A program made the translations under genes and the position numbers. DNA of 40,669 nucleotides, from contig RGZI01000006.1 in the NCBI GenBank assembly GCA_010031635.1, positions 1-40,669 on the forward strand. Direction: 5' to 3'. The DNA is from Actinomycetota bacterium. Its GTDB lineage: Bacteria > Actinomycetota > Actinomycetes > Nanopelagicales > Nanopelagicaceae. The notes under the pieces are model-generated. The model saw nothing but the letters and a program-made list of their open reading frames with translations, did no database searches and had not been told where the DNA came from. This document shows positions 8,276 to 16,470 of this stretch, piece after piece. The stretch's first letter is position 1; every line of letters starts with the position of its first letter.

Positions 8276-9771
8276 AATTTATCGGCGCGCTAGATCAAGG
8301 GACATCAAGTACTAGATTCATCATTTTCAATCACGACGGGCAGATTGTCGCGATGGATCAGATAGAGCATCAGCAAATACTTTTAGCCGACGGCTGGGTT
8401 GAACATGACGCACTGGAAATTTGGGATAACTCCAACAAGGTGATTGAGGGCGCACTTAAAAAAGCTGGAATTACTGGGTCGGATTTAACTGCCATCGGCA
8501 TCACTAATCAACGAGAGACAGTTCTGGCTTGGAACAAGGAAACCGGTTTGCCACTTGCCAATGCGATAGTTTGGCAAGATATCCGAACTAAAGATAATTT
8601 AGAGAAACTCTCCGAATCGCAAAAGCAAAGGATCCAGTTTCTAAGCGGATTACCAGTCTCCCCATATTTTTCAGCAAGCAAAATGAAGTGGCTAATTGAA
8701 AATTCACTTGCAGTACGCGATGCAAAGGCAGATGGTTCATTAGTTTTTGGAACTATGGACACATGGTTACTGTGGAACTTAACTGGTGGGGTAAATGGTG
8801 GAGTTTTTGCAACAGATGTTACAAATGCTAGTCGGACGTTGTTAATGGATATCGAGAATCTCGCGTGGAGCGAGGAATTACTTGAGATTTTTAATATCCC
8901 AAAATCAACTTTACCAACCATTAAATCCTCTTCTGAAATTTATGGGCATACAAAAAAAGATAGTGTTTTTGGATCTGAAATTGCAATTGCTGGAATTCTT
9001 GGAGACCAACAAGCAGCGATGGTTGGTCAGGGCTGTTTTGAAGTAGGGGATTCAAAATGCACTTATGGGACCGGGAACTTTGCTTTAGTAAACACTGGGA
9101 CCCAGATAGTAAGAAGTGAAAATGGCTTACTTACAACTGTCTGCTATAAATTTGGAACAGAAGCTACTAAGTATGCGCTTGAAGGATCAGTTGCCGTAAC
9201 CGGAGCAGCAGTTCAGTGGTTGCGAGATCAATTGGAGTTAATTAAAAGTGCGGACGAGATTGAGGAGTTAGCAAAAAAGGTTCCAGATAATGGTGGCGTT
9301 TATTTTGTGCCGGCTTTTTCTGGCTTATTTGCTCCACATTGGCGAAGTGATGCTCGTGGGGTAATAGTTGGATTAACTAGAAGTGCAACCAAAGCCCATT
9401 TAGCTCGTGCTGCATTAGAGGCTATCTGTTATCAGAGCCGTGAGATTTTAGTGGCTTTAGCGGCCGAGAGTGGAGTCCAACTTAAACAGTTACGTGTTGA
9501 TGGCGGAATTACCAACAACAATTTATGCATGCAGATTCAGGCAGATGTATTGCAGATAGAAATTGTTCGCCCGCAGATTGTCGAAACAACGGCATTGGGG
9601 GCGGCTTATGCCGCAGGATTAGCTGTCGGATATTGGAAGAGCACTGATGAGTTAAAGGCAAAAAGTGTGATCGCTAATAAATGGAGCCCAGTTAAAGATA
9701 GCAAATTAGCAACACAGGGATTTAAACAGTGGGAAAAAGCGGTATCTAAAACTCTTAATTGGATTGATTAA
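8272..9771 (+). CDS. glpK: Glycerol kinase
   Basis: GlpK phosphorylates glycerol to sn-glycerol 3-phosphate in the cytoplasm. FGGY-kinase features are clear: the N-terminal phosphate loop GALDQGTSSTRFIIF, the GlpK-specific ITNQRETVLAW and IVWQDIRT, GDQQAAMVGQGCFEVGDSKCTYGTGNF, and DGGITNNNLCMQIQADVL near the end. At 499 residues it is full length. The start is a TTG overlapping the M81 stop (ATTGA), so the two are translationally coupled. Glycerol facilitator and glycerol-3-phosphate dehydrogenase genes are not adjacent. Its tail overlaps the convergent EamA gene by 17 bases. Confidence 0.93.
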   Translation: MKFIGALDQGTSSTRFIIFNHDGQIVAMDQIEHQQILLADGWVEHDALEIWDNSNKVIEGALKKAGITGSDLTAIGITNQRETVLAWNKETGLPLANAIVWQDIRTKDNLEKLSESQKQRIQFLSGLPVSPYFSASKMKWLIENSLAVRDAKADGSLVFGTMDTWLLWNLTGGVNGGVFATDVTNASRTLLMDIENLAWSEELLEIFNIPKSTLPTIKSSSEIYGHTKKDSVFGSEIAIAGILGDQQAAMVGQGCFEVGDSKCTYGTGNFALVNTGTQIVRSENGLLTTVCYKFGTEATKYALEGSVAVTGAAVQWLRDQLELIKSADEIEELAKKVPDNGGVYFVPAFSGLFAPHWRSDARGVIVGLTRSATKAHLARAALEAICYQSREILVALAAESGVQLKQLRVDGGITNNNLCMQIQADVLQIEIVRPQIVETTALGAAYAAGLAVGYWKSTDELKAKSVIANKWSPVKDSKLATQGFKQWEKAVSKTLNWID

Positions 9772-10639
9772 TTAAAGGTGAGTTTTTACGGCTGGCTAAA
9801 TAGGAACCGATTAGGACTAATGGGAATCCAATAAAAATACCAAGTGTTAGTGGTTCATTAATTAAAATAACACCCAGTCCGATCGCTACCGCTGTGTTTA
9901 TGTAAGTGACTACCGAAGCCCTAGCCGAACCAACTTGAGCAAGTAATTTAAAGAAGTAGTAGAAAGCTGCGGCGGTGCAGATCGCGCCTAATCCAATCAG
10001 GGAAGAGGTCGCCTTGAGTGAAGGAGTTTGAGTTGGGAAGGCCAATGCGGCAGGTACAGCGAAAATAACCGCTGTTATCGCCATTGAGATTCCACTTACT
10101 GCGATGCCTGGAACTTCTGGTGCTTTTGTTGAAATCATGTTGGTTGCAAAGGCATAGAGAAAAGCCGATAGCAAAACCATTAATACTCCAGCAAGATCTG
10201 TTGCACCGCGCAGTGTGTCTACGCCGACAAGTGCAAAGACTCCGATAAAACCAATAACTAAACCAAAAAGCCGTTTTGAATGCCACACAGTTGTATCACC
10301 AGAGGCAGAAGCTAACAATGTTGCCCAGATCGGAACTGTGGCGATAAGTAATCCGGCCAATCCGGATGAAATGCTTTTTTCTGCTGTCGTAATCAAATAC
10401 CAAGGACCAACCATTTCAAGAATGGCGTAAACAAGAATCAATTTCCAATATTTCTTAGCAGGTGCGATTGCACCTTGCTTAATAGCGATTGGGAGCAAAA
10501 TAAGTGAACCAATCAAAACCCGTGAAAAAACCACCATCGGAGTTGAAAATTCAGCAACAGCAATCTTAATAAATAGATAAGGAACACCCCAAAGCACGCC
10601 CACTAAAAGAAATAGGCCAAGTGATTTACGGGAGTTCAC
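9755..10639 (-). CDS. EamA/DMT family transporter (first copy)
   Basis: This is a ten-helix drug/metabolite transporter-superfamily permease made of two EamA repeats. The first repeat opens with LGLFLLVGVLWGVPYLFIKIA and the second begins around DLAGVLMVLLSAFLYAFATNMI. The protein closes with the typical LGVILINEPLTLGIFIGFPLVLIGSYLASRK. It has 294 residues, the family norm. Substrate cannot be told from sequence; amino acids or metabolites are common. It starts at a GTG with a TAGGAT hexamer six bases upstream and no Shine-Dalgarno sequence, so it is likely transcribed as a leaderless mRNA separate from the upstream hydrolase. Confidence 0.88.
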   Translation of the reverse strand: MNSRKSLGLFLLVGVLWGVPYLFIKIAVAEFSTPMVVFSRVLIGSLILLPIAIKQGAIAPAKKYWKLILVYAILEMVGPWYLITTAEKSISSGLAGLLIATVPIWATLLASASGDTTVWHSKRLFGLVIGFIGVFALVGVDTLRGATDLAGVLMVLLSAFLYAFATNMISTKAPEVPGIAVSGISMAITAVIFAVPAALAFPTQTPSLKATSSLIGLGAICTAAAFYYFFKLLAQVGSARASVVTYINTAVAIGLGVILINEPLTLGIFIGFPLVLIGSYLASRKNSPLINQSN

Positions 10640-10651
10640 TTGTTGATCCTA
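10640..10651 (-). promoter_or_regulatory. Candidate leaderless promoter for EamA gene (TAGGAT, N6, GTG)
   Basis: On the minus strand TAGGAT (10651-10646) is followed by six bases, CAACAA, and then the GTG start at 10639. The element sits in the 20-base gap after the upstream hydrolase gene, so the transporter may have its own promoter rather than depend on read-through. Confidence 0.5.
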
Positions 10652-10659
10652 CTAGGAAT

Positions 10660-11595
10660 CTAAGAACCTAGAATTTGATTGATTTCTGCTGAAATCTCTT
10701 CACGCAAGCGCAAACTATCTGTGACAAAAGCGCCATGGCTAAAAAATCCATGAACCATTCCAGGGTACTCGCGCATAGATACTAAAACCCCTTCTTCACT
10801 TAATCGTTGTGCATACTTCTTTCCATCAGAGTAAAGCACATCACATTGTGCCAAAATTACAATCGCTGGCGCTAAACCTTTTAAGGTTGGTGCACTTTGT
10901 GGAACTGCGTAAGGATTTTTGTCATCAGCATTGCCGTTTAAATATTGATCCCAGAGATAGACCATGCGATCGCGAGTGAGACCATAACCTTCGGCGTAAT
11001 CATTCATCGATTCAGTATCTGTATCTTTTTGATTACAAGGATAAAGTAGTAATTGGTATGCAAGTTCAATATTTTCATCTCGTGCTTTAAGTGCAACTGC
11101 AGAGGCAAGATTTCCGCCCGCACTATCTCCAGAAACGGCAATTTTTTTAAGATTGATATTTAAAGTTTTTGCATTTTCAATTACCCACTCAACACTTGCC
11201 CAGCAATCATCAAACGGAATAGGGAATTTATGCTCTGGAGCTTTTTGGTAATTCACAGCAATGACGACTGATTTAGTTCTATTCGCAATTACACTTAGCG
11301 GCGCTTGATACATCTCAATAAAGTTAAAAACCCATCCACCACCGTGGAAAAACAGAAGTACCGGAAATGGACCTACTCCTTCAGGAGTTATTACTAAAGC
11401 TGAAATATCTGCAGTTGGGGTCGGAATTGTTTTCAGCTGGATATCAGCAACATTTTCGCTGGGTCCACCATCATTAATAAAGAGGTGGGTATTTTTACGC
11501 AAAGTTGAGATAGGCACTTCACCAGCAACTGGTAGGCCTAATGAAGCACGATCTGCCAGAAATTTTGCAGCTTGTGGGTGTAGAGGTGCTGGCAT
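10660..11595 (-). CDS. Alpha/beta hydrolase, hormone-sensitive-lipase (HSL) type esterase
   Basis: A predicted carboxylesterase of the HSL/family IV group. The oxyanion-hole motif is FFHGGGWVF, the nucleophile elbow is GDSAGGNLA, the acid is Asp in AQCDVLYSDG, and the catalytic His is in PGMVHGFF. The N-terminal cap helix starts PLHPQAAKFLADRASLGLP, as in this family. The frame also has an ATG at 11613, but the ATG at 11595 has a GGAG five bases upstream and matches the family N-terminus, so I prefer it. The natural substrate is unknown. It is divergent from pfkA. Confidence 0.87.
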   Translation of the reverse strand: MPAPLHPQAAKFLADRASLGLPVAGEVPISTLRKNTHLFINDGGPSENVADIQLKTIPTPTADISALVITPEGVGPFPVLLFFHGGGWVFNFIEMYQAPLSVIANRTKSVVIAVNYQKAPEHKFPIPFDDCWASVEWVIENAKTLNINLKKIAVSGDSAGGNLASAVALKARDENIELAYQLLLYPCNQKDTDTESMNDYAEGYGLTRDRMVYLWDQYLNGNADDKNPYAVPQSAPTLKGLAPAIVILAQCDVLYSDGKKYAQRLSEEGVLVSMREYPGMVHGFFSHGAFVTDSLRLREEISAEINQILGS

Positions 11596-11634
11596 TTTTG
11601 CTCCAATTTTCATTCTTATTGAGTGATTACCCTT

Positions 11635-11664
11635 AGTTTATTCAAGTTTATTGAAGTTTATTCA
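11635..11664. repeat. Three tandem 10-bp repeats AGTTTATTSA upstream of pfkA
   Basis: The intergenic region between the esterase and pfkA holds three head-to-tail decamers: AGTTTATTCA, AGTTTATTGA, AGTTTATTCA. The 10-bp period matches roughly one DNA helical turn, so identical faces are presented on one side of the duplex. They lie 18 bases upstream of the likely pfkA -10 hexamer, where an activator or an A-tract-like bent element would act. Confidence 0.7.
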
Positions 11665-11681
11665 TTATTCCCACTGAACGG

Positions 11682-11687
11682 TACAAT
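11682..11687 (+). promoter_or_regulatory. Candidate pfkA -10 element TACAAT
   Basis: TACAAT matches the TANNNT consensus and would give a transcript starting near 11694 with a leader of about 26 bases containing the GAGGAG ribosome binding site at 11708-11713. No convincing -35 is visible; the tandem decamers occupy that area. Confidence 0.45.
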
Positions 11688-11719
11688 TTGAGCAGATTTC
11701 AATTAATGAGGAGCAAGCG

Positions 11720-12745
11720 ATGCGAGTAGGTGTATTGACTGGGGGCGGGGATTGTCCTGGGTTAAATGCAGTTATTCGGGCGATTGTTCGAAAAGGTGTT
11801 AAAGAGTATGGCTATGAATTTATTGGATTTAAAGATGGCTGGAAAGGTCCACTAGAGGGCTTAACGATTCCGCTTGATGTTTCAACTACCCGAGGATTAC
11901 TTCCACGTGGCGGAACTATTTTGGGATCTTCACGTACTAATCCTTTCAAGATCGAGGGCGGCGTTGAAAAGATTAAAGCAAATTTAGCCGCGCAAGGCGT
12001 GGATGCGCTTATTGCTATTGGAGGAGAAGACACTTTAGGAGTTGCCACAAAGTTACATTCACTTGGCGTGAATGTTGTGGGTGTTCCAAAAACTATTGAT
12101 AATGATTTAAATAACACAGATTACACATTTGGTTTTGATACTGCAGTAAATATTGCTGTGGAAGCGATTGATCGTCTGCATACAACAGCCGAATCTCATC
12201 ACCGGACTTTGATTGTTGAAGTAATGGGCCGACATGCAGGTTGGATTGCTTTACACGCAGGATTAGCAGGCGGAGCAACTTGCATCCTAATTCCAGAGCT
12301 TCCATTTTCAATTGAAAAAGTTTGCGCATATGTTGAAGCTCGTTACCAAACAAATTACGCACCAATTATTGTGATCGCCGAAGGTGCCGTTCCCCAAGAT
12401 GGCGACATGATTACTAAAGATGCGACCCTGGATTCTTTTGGACATGTGAAACTCTCAGGAATTGGTGAGTGGCTTGCGCAAGAGATCGAAAGACGCACTG
12501 GCAAAGAAGCCCGCACTTCTGTATTAGGACATATTCAACGTGGGGGTACACCAACTGCATTTGATCGAGTACTCGCAACCCGTTTTGGATTGCATGCAAT
12601 CACAGCTGTCCATGATGGTGATTTTGGCAAAATGGTGGCTTTGCATGGGACCCAGATCGAACGGGTTTTGCTCTCAACAGCCACTGAAAAACTAAAAGTT
12701 GTGGACCCAGCTCTCTACGCCGAAGCGGAAATCTTCTTTGGATAG
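11720..12745 (+). CDS. pfkA: 6-phosphofructokinase, residues of the pyrophosphate-dependent type
   Basis: The enzyme phosphorylates fructose 6-phosphate in glycolysis. The fold is clear from TGGGDCPGLNAVIRAIV, the PKTIDNDL catalytic loop, VEVMGRHAGWIALHAGLAGGA and LGHIQRGGTPTAFDR. The residues that separate phosphoryl donors are informative: GGEDT places Asp at 104 and PKTIDND places Lys at 124. In characterised members Gly104 goes with ATP use, and Asp104 with Lys124 goes with pyrophosphate use, as in the PPi-dependent enzyme of Amycolatopsis. I therefore predict a reversible PPi-PFK. It has 341 residues and an ATG with a GAGGAG ribosome binding site. Confidence 0.9.
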   Translation: MRVGVLTGGGDCPGLNAVIRAIVRKGVKEYGYEFIGFKDGWKGPLEGLTIPLDVSTTRGLLPRGGTILGSSRTNPFKIEGGVEKIKANLAAQGVDALIAIGGEDTLGVATKLHSLGVNVVGVPKTIDNDLNNTDYTFGFDTAVNIAVEAIDRLHTTAESHHRTLIVEVMGRHAGWIALHAGLAGGATCILIPELPFSIEKVCAYVEARYQTNYAPIIVIAEGAVPQDGDMITKDATLDSFGHVKLSGIGEWLAQEIERRTGKEARTSVLGHIQRGGTPTAFDRVLATRFGLHAITAVHDGDFGKMVALHGTQIERVLLSTATEKLKVVDPALYAEAEIFFG

Positions 12746-12785
12746 TTCAGATTTAATTACCCCGCCTCCAACAGCAAAGGATCTC

Positions 12786-12798
12786 TAGGCTTATGAGC
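12786..12798 (+). promoter_or_regulatory. Candidate leaderless promoter upstream of DAHP synthase (TAGGCT, N7, GTG)
   Basis: TAGGCT at 12786-12791 is followed by seven bases and GTG at 12799, the third codon of the longest plausible DAHP synthase frame. The ATG at 12793 falls inside this spacer. If transcription starts at 12799, translation would begin at that GTG. The same hexamer and spacing precede nfo. Confidence 0.4.
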
Positions 12799-14154
12799 GT
12801 GAACCCGAATTCCACACAATCATCTCAAATCGATGCGCTGTTTACTCCCGGGCTTGTGGCTGCACAGCAACCTAATTGGCCAGATAAAGATGCGCTAGCA
12901 AGAGCGGTTGAACAGTTACGCACTTTCCCACCACTTGTGTTTGCTGGAGAGTGTGACACCCTAAAAGAGAAGATTGCCGAAGCTGCAGAGGGTCGCGCAT
13001 TTTGGTTGCAGGGTGGGGATTGTGCAGAAACATTTGCTGGTGCAACTGCTGATTCAATTAGAAACCGTATGAAAACCATTTTGCAAATGGCTGCGGTATT
13101 GCAATACGGCGCCAGTTTGCCAGTTTTAAAAGTTGGTCGCATGGCTGGACAGTTTGCCAAGCCGCGAAGTAACGACAATGAAACGCGGGGAGATATAACT
13201 CTTCCGGCATATCGTGGAGATGCGGTAAATGATTTGGAGTTCACCCTTGAATCTCGCACTCCTGATCCACAAAGGTTGGTTCGCGTTTACCAAACCTCAG
13301 TTTCCACACTCAACTTAGTACGCGCATTTACTCATGGTGGATTTGCTGATCTGCGGCGCGTGCATGAGTGGAACAAAGGATTTATCCGTGACTCTGCAGT
13401 GGGCGAACGTTATGAACAAATGGCAAATGAAATTGGTAGAGCATTAGCATTTATGCAATCAGCGGGCGTTGATCCAGATGCATTTAGAAGTGTTGATCTT
13501 TATTCAAGCCATGAAGCGTTAATTCTTGAGTACGAGCGTGCGTTGACTCGTATCGATTCACGTACTCAGGAGCCATATGACGTTTCGGCTCACTTTGTTT
13601 GGATCGGGGAACGCACTCGCAAAATTGATGGAGCACATGTTGATTTCTGTTCCAAAATTCGCAATCCAATTGGCGTAAAACTTGGACCTAAAACCCAAGT
13701 TGATGAGGTATTGGCCTTAATTGAGAAGTTAGATCCAAATCGTGAACCTGGCAGGTTGACCTTCATCACCCGTATGGGTGCAGGTGTAGTTCGTGAGGCA
13801 CTTCCTAAATTAGTTGAAGGTGTTACAAAATCTGGAGCAAAAGTTTTATGGGTTTGCGACCCTATGCATGGCAATACTTATGAGGCTCCAAGTGGTTACA
13901 AGACGAGAAAATTTGATGATGTATTAGATGAGGTTCGTGGATTCTTTGAAGTACATAAGAAATTAGGAACTCATCCTGGTGGCATTCATATTGAGTTAAC
14001 TGGAGATGATGTAACTGAGTGCGTCGGTGGGGGAGAGCAAATCTCACATGATGATCTTTCTTCGCGATATGAGACCGCTTGTGACCCACGTTTGAACCAT
14101 ACTCAATCACTTGAACTTGCTTTCCTCGTTGCCGAAATGCTGCGTGATCGCTAG
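12793..14154 (+). CDS. aroG: 3-deoxy-7-phosphoheptulonate (DAHP) synthase, class II
   Basis: Catalyses condensation of phosphoenolpyruvate and erythrose 4-phosphate, the first step of the shikimate pathway. The class II (plant/mycobacterial) type is recognised by WLQGGDCAETF, KVGRMAGQFAKPRS, the YSSHEALILEYERALTR region, GVKLGPKT, VLWVCDPMHGNTYE and GGIHIELTGDDVTECVGG. Length of 453 residues fits. The ATG at 12793 is listed, but a GTG two codons later at 12799 sits exactly seven bases after a TAGGCT hexamer and may be the real start. In mycobacteria and Streptomyces this gene also lies near a Ser/Thr kinase gene, as it does here. Confidence 0.94.
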   Translation: MSVNPNSTQSSQIDALFTPGLVAAQQPNWPDKDALARAVEQLRTFPPLVFAGECDTLKEKIAEAAEGRAFWLQGGDCAETFAGATADSIRNRMKTILQMAAVLQYGASLPVLKVGRMAGQFAKPRSNDNETRGDITLPAYRGDAVNDLEFTLESRTPDPQRLVRVYQTSVSTLNLVRAFTHGGFADLRRVHEWNKGFIRDSAVGERYEQMANEIGRALAFMQSAGVDPDAFRSVDLYSSHEALILEYERALTRIDSRTQEPYDVSAHFVWIGERTRKIDGAHVDFCSKIRNPIGVKLGPKTQVDEVLALIEKLDPNREPGRLTFITRMGAGVVREALPKLVEGVTKSGAKVLWVCDPMHGNTYEAPSGYKTRKFDDVLDEVRGFFEVHKKLGTHPGGIHIELTGDDVTECVGGGEQISHDDLSSRYETACDPRLNHTQSLELAFLVAEMLRDR

Positions 14155-14163
14155 CCTTTTGCA
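14152..14163 (+). promoter_or_regulatory. Candidate leaderless promoter for ogt (TAGCCT, N6, GTG)
   Basis: TAGCCT overlaps the TAG stop of the DAHP synthase gene and is followed by six bases and the GTG start of ogt at 14164. No Shine-Dalgarno sequence is present. The overlap with a stop codon means chance is possible, but the spacing matches the other promoter-proximal genes here. Confidence 0.42.
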
Positions 14164-14655
14164 GTGCTTTCAACTGCCTCCATCAAGTCTCCAATTGGTT
14201 CCTTGCTATGGATTGCAGATAGTGATCTTGTCCTAGCTGCTGGATTTAGCAACTTAGCTGAATTGACCAGAAAATTATCAAGTGAAGACCAAGAGAGAGA
14301 AATCAAGAACAGTAAAGCAACTGGCAAAATTGCAGATTTAATTAACGCCTATTTTGACGGCGAATTAGATGCACTAAATGCAATAGAGGTACGTCAGCCA
14401 GGATCTCATTTTTCACAAGCGGCTTGGAAAGCAATGCGGAAAATTAAAAGTGGAAAAGTAATCTCGTATGCAGATTTAGCCCAGCGTTCAGGATCGCCAG
14501 CAGCCGTTCGTGCAGCGGGTACGGCATGCGGCCGCAATGCGGTTGCTCCAATTATTCCGTGTCATCGGATTGTCAAAAGTGGGGGCGCACTTGGAAATTA
14601 TGGCTATGGAGTTTCAAAGAAAGAATGGTTACTAAAACACGAAGGCGCGCTTTAA
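14164..14655 (+). CDS. ogt: Methylated-DNA-[protein]-cysteine S-methyltransferase
   Basis: A suicide repair protein that moves the methyl group from O6-methylguanine to its own cysteine. The active-site motif is IIPCHRIV, preceded by the helix-turn-helix part ISYADLAQRSGSPAAVRAAGTACGRN with the arginine finger. The C-terminal GALGNYGYGVSKKEWLLKHE is also typical. At 163 residues it is the Ogt/AGT length, with no Ada regulatory domain. The GTG start lies nine bases after the DAHP synthase stop. Confidence 0.93.
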   Translation: MLSTASIKSPIGSLLWIADSDLVLAAGFSNLAELTRKLSSEDQEREIKNSKATGKIADLINAYFDGELDALNAIEVRQPGSHFSQAAWKAMRKIKSGKVISYADLAQRSGSPAAVRAAGTACGRNAVAPIIPCHRIVKSGGALGNYGYGVSKKEWLLKHEGAL

Positions 14656-14683
14656 TACCCTTGCGCATAAGTGAGTATCTGCA

Positions 14684-14695
14684 TACTCTTCACCA
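14684..14695 (+). promoter_or_regulatory. Candidate leaderless promoter for membrane protein (TACTCT, N6, ATG)
   Basis: TACTCT at 14684-14689, six bases, then ATG at 14696, with no ribosome binding site in the 40-base gap after ogt. The hexamer-spacer-start layout is the same as for ogt and pknB in this window. Confidence 0.5.
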
Positions 14696-15562
14696 ATGAC
14701 AAATCCCATCTTCCTTACTGCCAAACGGGGCCCAGCAATTACGTTTGCACTTTTAAGCACTTTAATTTTGATTTTTCTGCCAATTGCAAGTGGCGTCTAT
14801 CTTGCCGTAGGTAAATCTAATCCAGCGCCGAAAATTGCTCATTCCCTTTTAGCAAAAAGTGAGTTTCGAGATGCTGCAGCGAATAAATTAGTTGAAAGTA
14901 TTTCAAAAGATTCAAAAGGAGCAGAAGCTTTACTGTTTAAGGAAAAGGCTAAAGAAATCAGAGTTGCTGTTTCTGATGCCATGGGAACAAAGGCTTTTGA
15001 AGATGAAGTAATTGGCATTACCCACAAGGCTTACGATTTTTATGTAGATGGGGATAGCCAGGCTGCAACAATAGATATTCGCCCGATCGCAGCAATGGCG
15101 CTTAAAGCTTTTTCTACAGTTAATCCACTTTTTTCATTAGCAAAAGATCAAATTAAAGACATTGCCCCAATTTCTCTTAAAAGTGGGGACGCTGATATTG
15201 ATTTAGTGCAAATTAAGAAGGCATTTACTGGTCTGGTCTTTATTTTATGGATCGGGTTTATTTTATTTTCTGCCCTTTATTGGAGATTTGCTAGCAACTT
15301 CCATAATGGATTAAAATTTTCTGGCATTCAAAGTGCAGTATTCGCGGTAATTTCTATTTTGATTTACTTGATTGGCTCTGCAGCTGGTGGAAGTATTGGC
15401 TCAAATTCAACTGAATCCTTGGCGCAAATTGCCATACCAATAATTGTTCAATCAGTGATATCGCCATTTTTAACTCTTGCTATTTTGGGATTGATAACGA
15501 CAGTGGCTTTGGTTGGCTATCTATACACATTAGTTAAAAAGCAGCTAAAACCTAGTAATTAA
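14696..15562 (+). CDS. Unrecognised four-helix membrane protein
   Basis: I do not recognise a family. The 288-residue protein has one N-terminal membrane helix (about residues 14-38), then a soluble segment of about 130 residues rich in Ala, Lys and Asp (about 40-175). Three more helices follow, near 180-198, 210-232 and 250-278, and it ends in a short Lys-rich tail. If the N-terminus is inside, the large loop is extracytoplasmic. No cysteine pairs, lipobox or catalytic motif is visible. Composition and codon use match its neighbours, so it is probably a real lineage gene. Its stop falls two bases before the stop of the convergent amidohydrolase gene. Confidence 0.7.
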   Translation: MTNPIFLTAKRGPAITFALLSTLILIFLPIASGVYLAVGKSNPAPKIAHSLLAKSEFRDAAANKLVESISKDSKGAEALLFKEKAKEIRVAVSDAMGTKAFEDEVIGITHKAYDFYVDGDSQAATIDIRPIAAMALKAFSTVNPLFSLAKDQIKDIAPISLKSGDADIDLVQIKKAFTGLVFILWIGFILFSALYWRFASNFHNGLKFSGIQSAVFAVISILIYLIGSAAGGSIGSNSTESLAQIAIPIIVQSVISPFLTLAILGLITTVALVGYLYTLVKKQLKPSN

Positions 15563-15563
15563 A

Positions 15564-16466
15564 TCAGTTAGCACCTAAGCGGTACCAACTGTTTGCGGTT
15601 TTCCACATAACAGCTTCGCGAGTAGGTAAAGCATGACGAGCAAGGCTAGTTTCAAAGTCGATCGCTAATTTTTCCAACAAAACAAATTGGCGATCTACTG
15701 GAAAATTGCTTCCCCACATCACTCGATCTGGAGTAAATAATTCTAGTGCGGTGTCAATCAAGGTATCCATCGCATCATTTGGCCAGTTGCGGTGATACAT
15801 GTACAGACCACTTAATTTAATTGCGATATTTTCATGTGCAGCTAATTTTGCTAACTCCTTTTTCCACTCAGCGATACCGGCACGGTCCCATTTAAGTGGC
15901 ATGATGAAATGATTTATAACCATCTTGGTTTGCGGAAATTCTTGGGCCAATCCTGCCGCTCCTGCTGATTGATCTGGGAAAATTTGCAAGTCGAAGATCA
16001 TTCCCTCGTCGCCAAGGTGGGCAAAGTTTTTGCGCCATGTTTTGTCATGCATAATCTCAGGGGAATCTGTAAAGGTGTACTCGGGATCGACGTGGTAATT
16101 AAGAATCTGCCTAACGCCAACGACTCGATCACTGGCTTGGCGATGCGCCGCTAGTAACTCTGGAAAATCCGCTTTCAGTAAATTTCCACCAGCGATGATT
16201 GCATAGGGGGTTTCAAAACCGGCCAGAGTTTTTGCTAACCATTTACTTTCTCCAACTGGGTTAGTTGGATCCCAAGCAGCTTCAACATGGACTAATCCAG
16301 CAAGTTCAATAGTTGCGGTATCTTTTCGATATTCGGGTAAAAGATAATCAACTGCTAAATTTTTTAAATTACCAAATGCAGTTTCGCGATCTTCTGCACC
16401 AGTTAACCAAGGATATGTCCCTACATTTAAATCCCACAGATGCATATGCGAATCGATGCATTTCAT
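15564..16466 (-). CDS. Amidohydrolase-2 family protein, sugar-acid lactonase-like
   Basis: A metal-dependent TIM-barrel hydrolase. The N-terminal CIDSHMHLWDLNVGTYPWL carries the H-x-H metal motif followed by YPWL, as in L-fuconolactonase and L-rhamnonolactonase relatives. Later elements are VVGVRQIL, MVINHF, AIKLSGLY and the barrel-end RVMWGSNFPV with its catalytic Asp nearby. Length 300 is typical. It begins four bases after the SDR gene, with a GAGAGG ribosome binding site, so the two are co-expressed. With the SDR it suggests oxidation and lactone opening of a deoxysugar or related compound; the dehydratase and aldolase steps are not nearby. Confidence 0.8.
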   Translation of the reverse strand: MKCIDSHMHLWDLNVGTYPWLTGAEDRETAFGNLKNLAVDYLLPEYRKDTATIELAGLVHVEAAWDPTNPVGESKWLAKTLAGFETPYAIIAGGNLLKADFPELLAAHRQASDRVVGVRQILNYHVDPEYTFTDSPEIMHDKTWRKNFAHLGDEGMIFDLQIFPDQSAGAAGLAQEFPQTKMVINHFIMPLKWDRAGIAEWKKELAKLAAHENIAIKLSGLYMYHRNWPNDAMDTLIDTALELFTPDRVMWGSNFPVDRQFVLLEKLAIDFETSLARHALPTREAVMWKTANSWYRLGAN

Positions 16467-16470
16467 TAGG

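Noticed and set aside
12093-12365. Open frames antisense to pfkA (and similar long antisense frames over comM, DAHP synthase and crtE)
   Set aside because: They lie wholly within strongly supported genes, have low-quality protein composition and no start signals.
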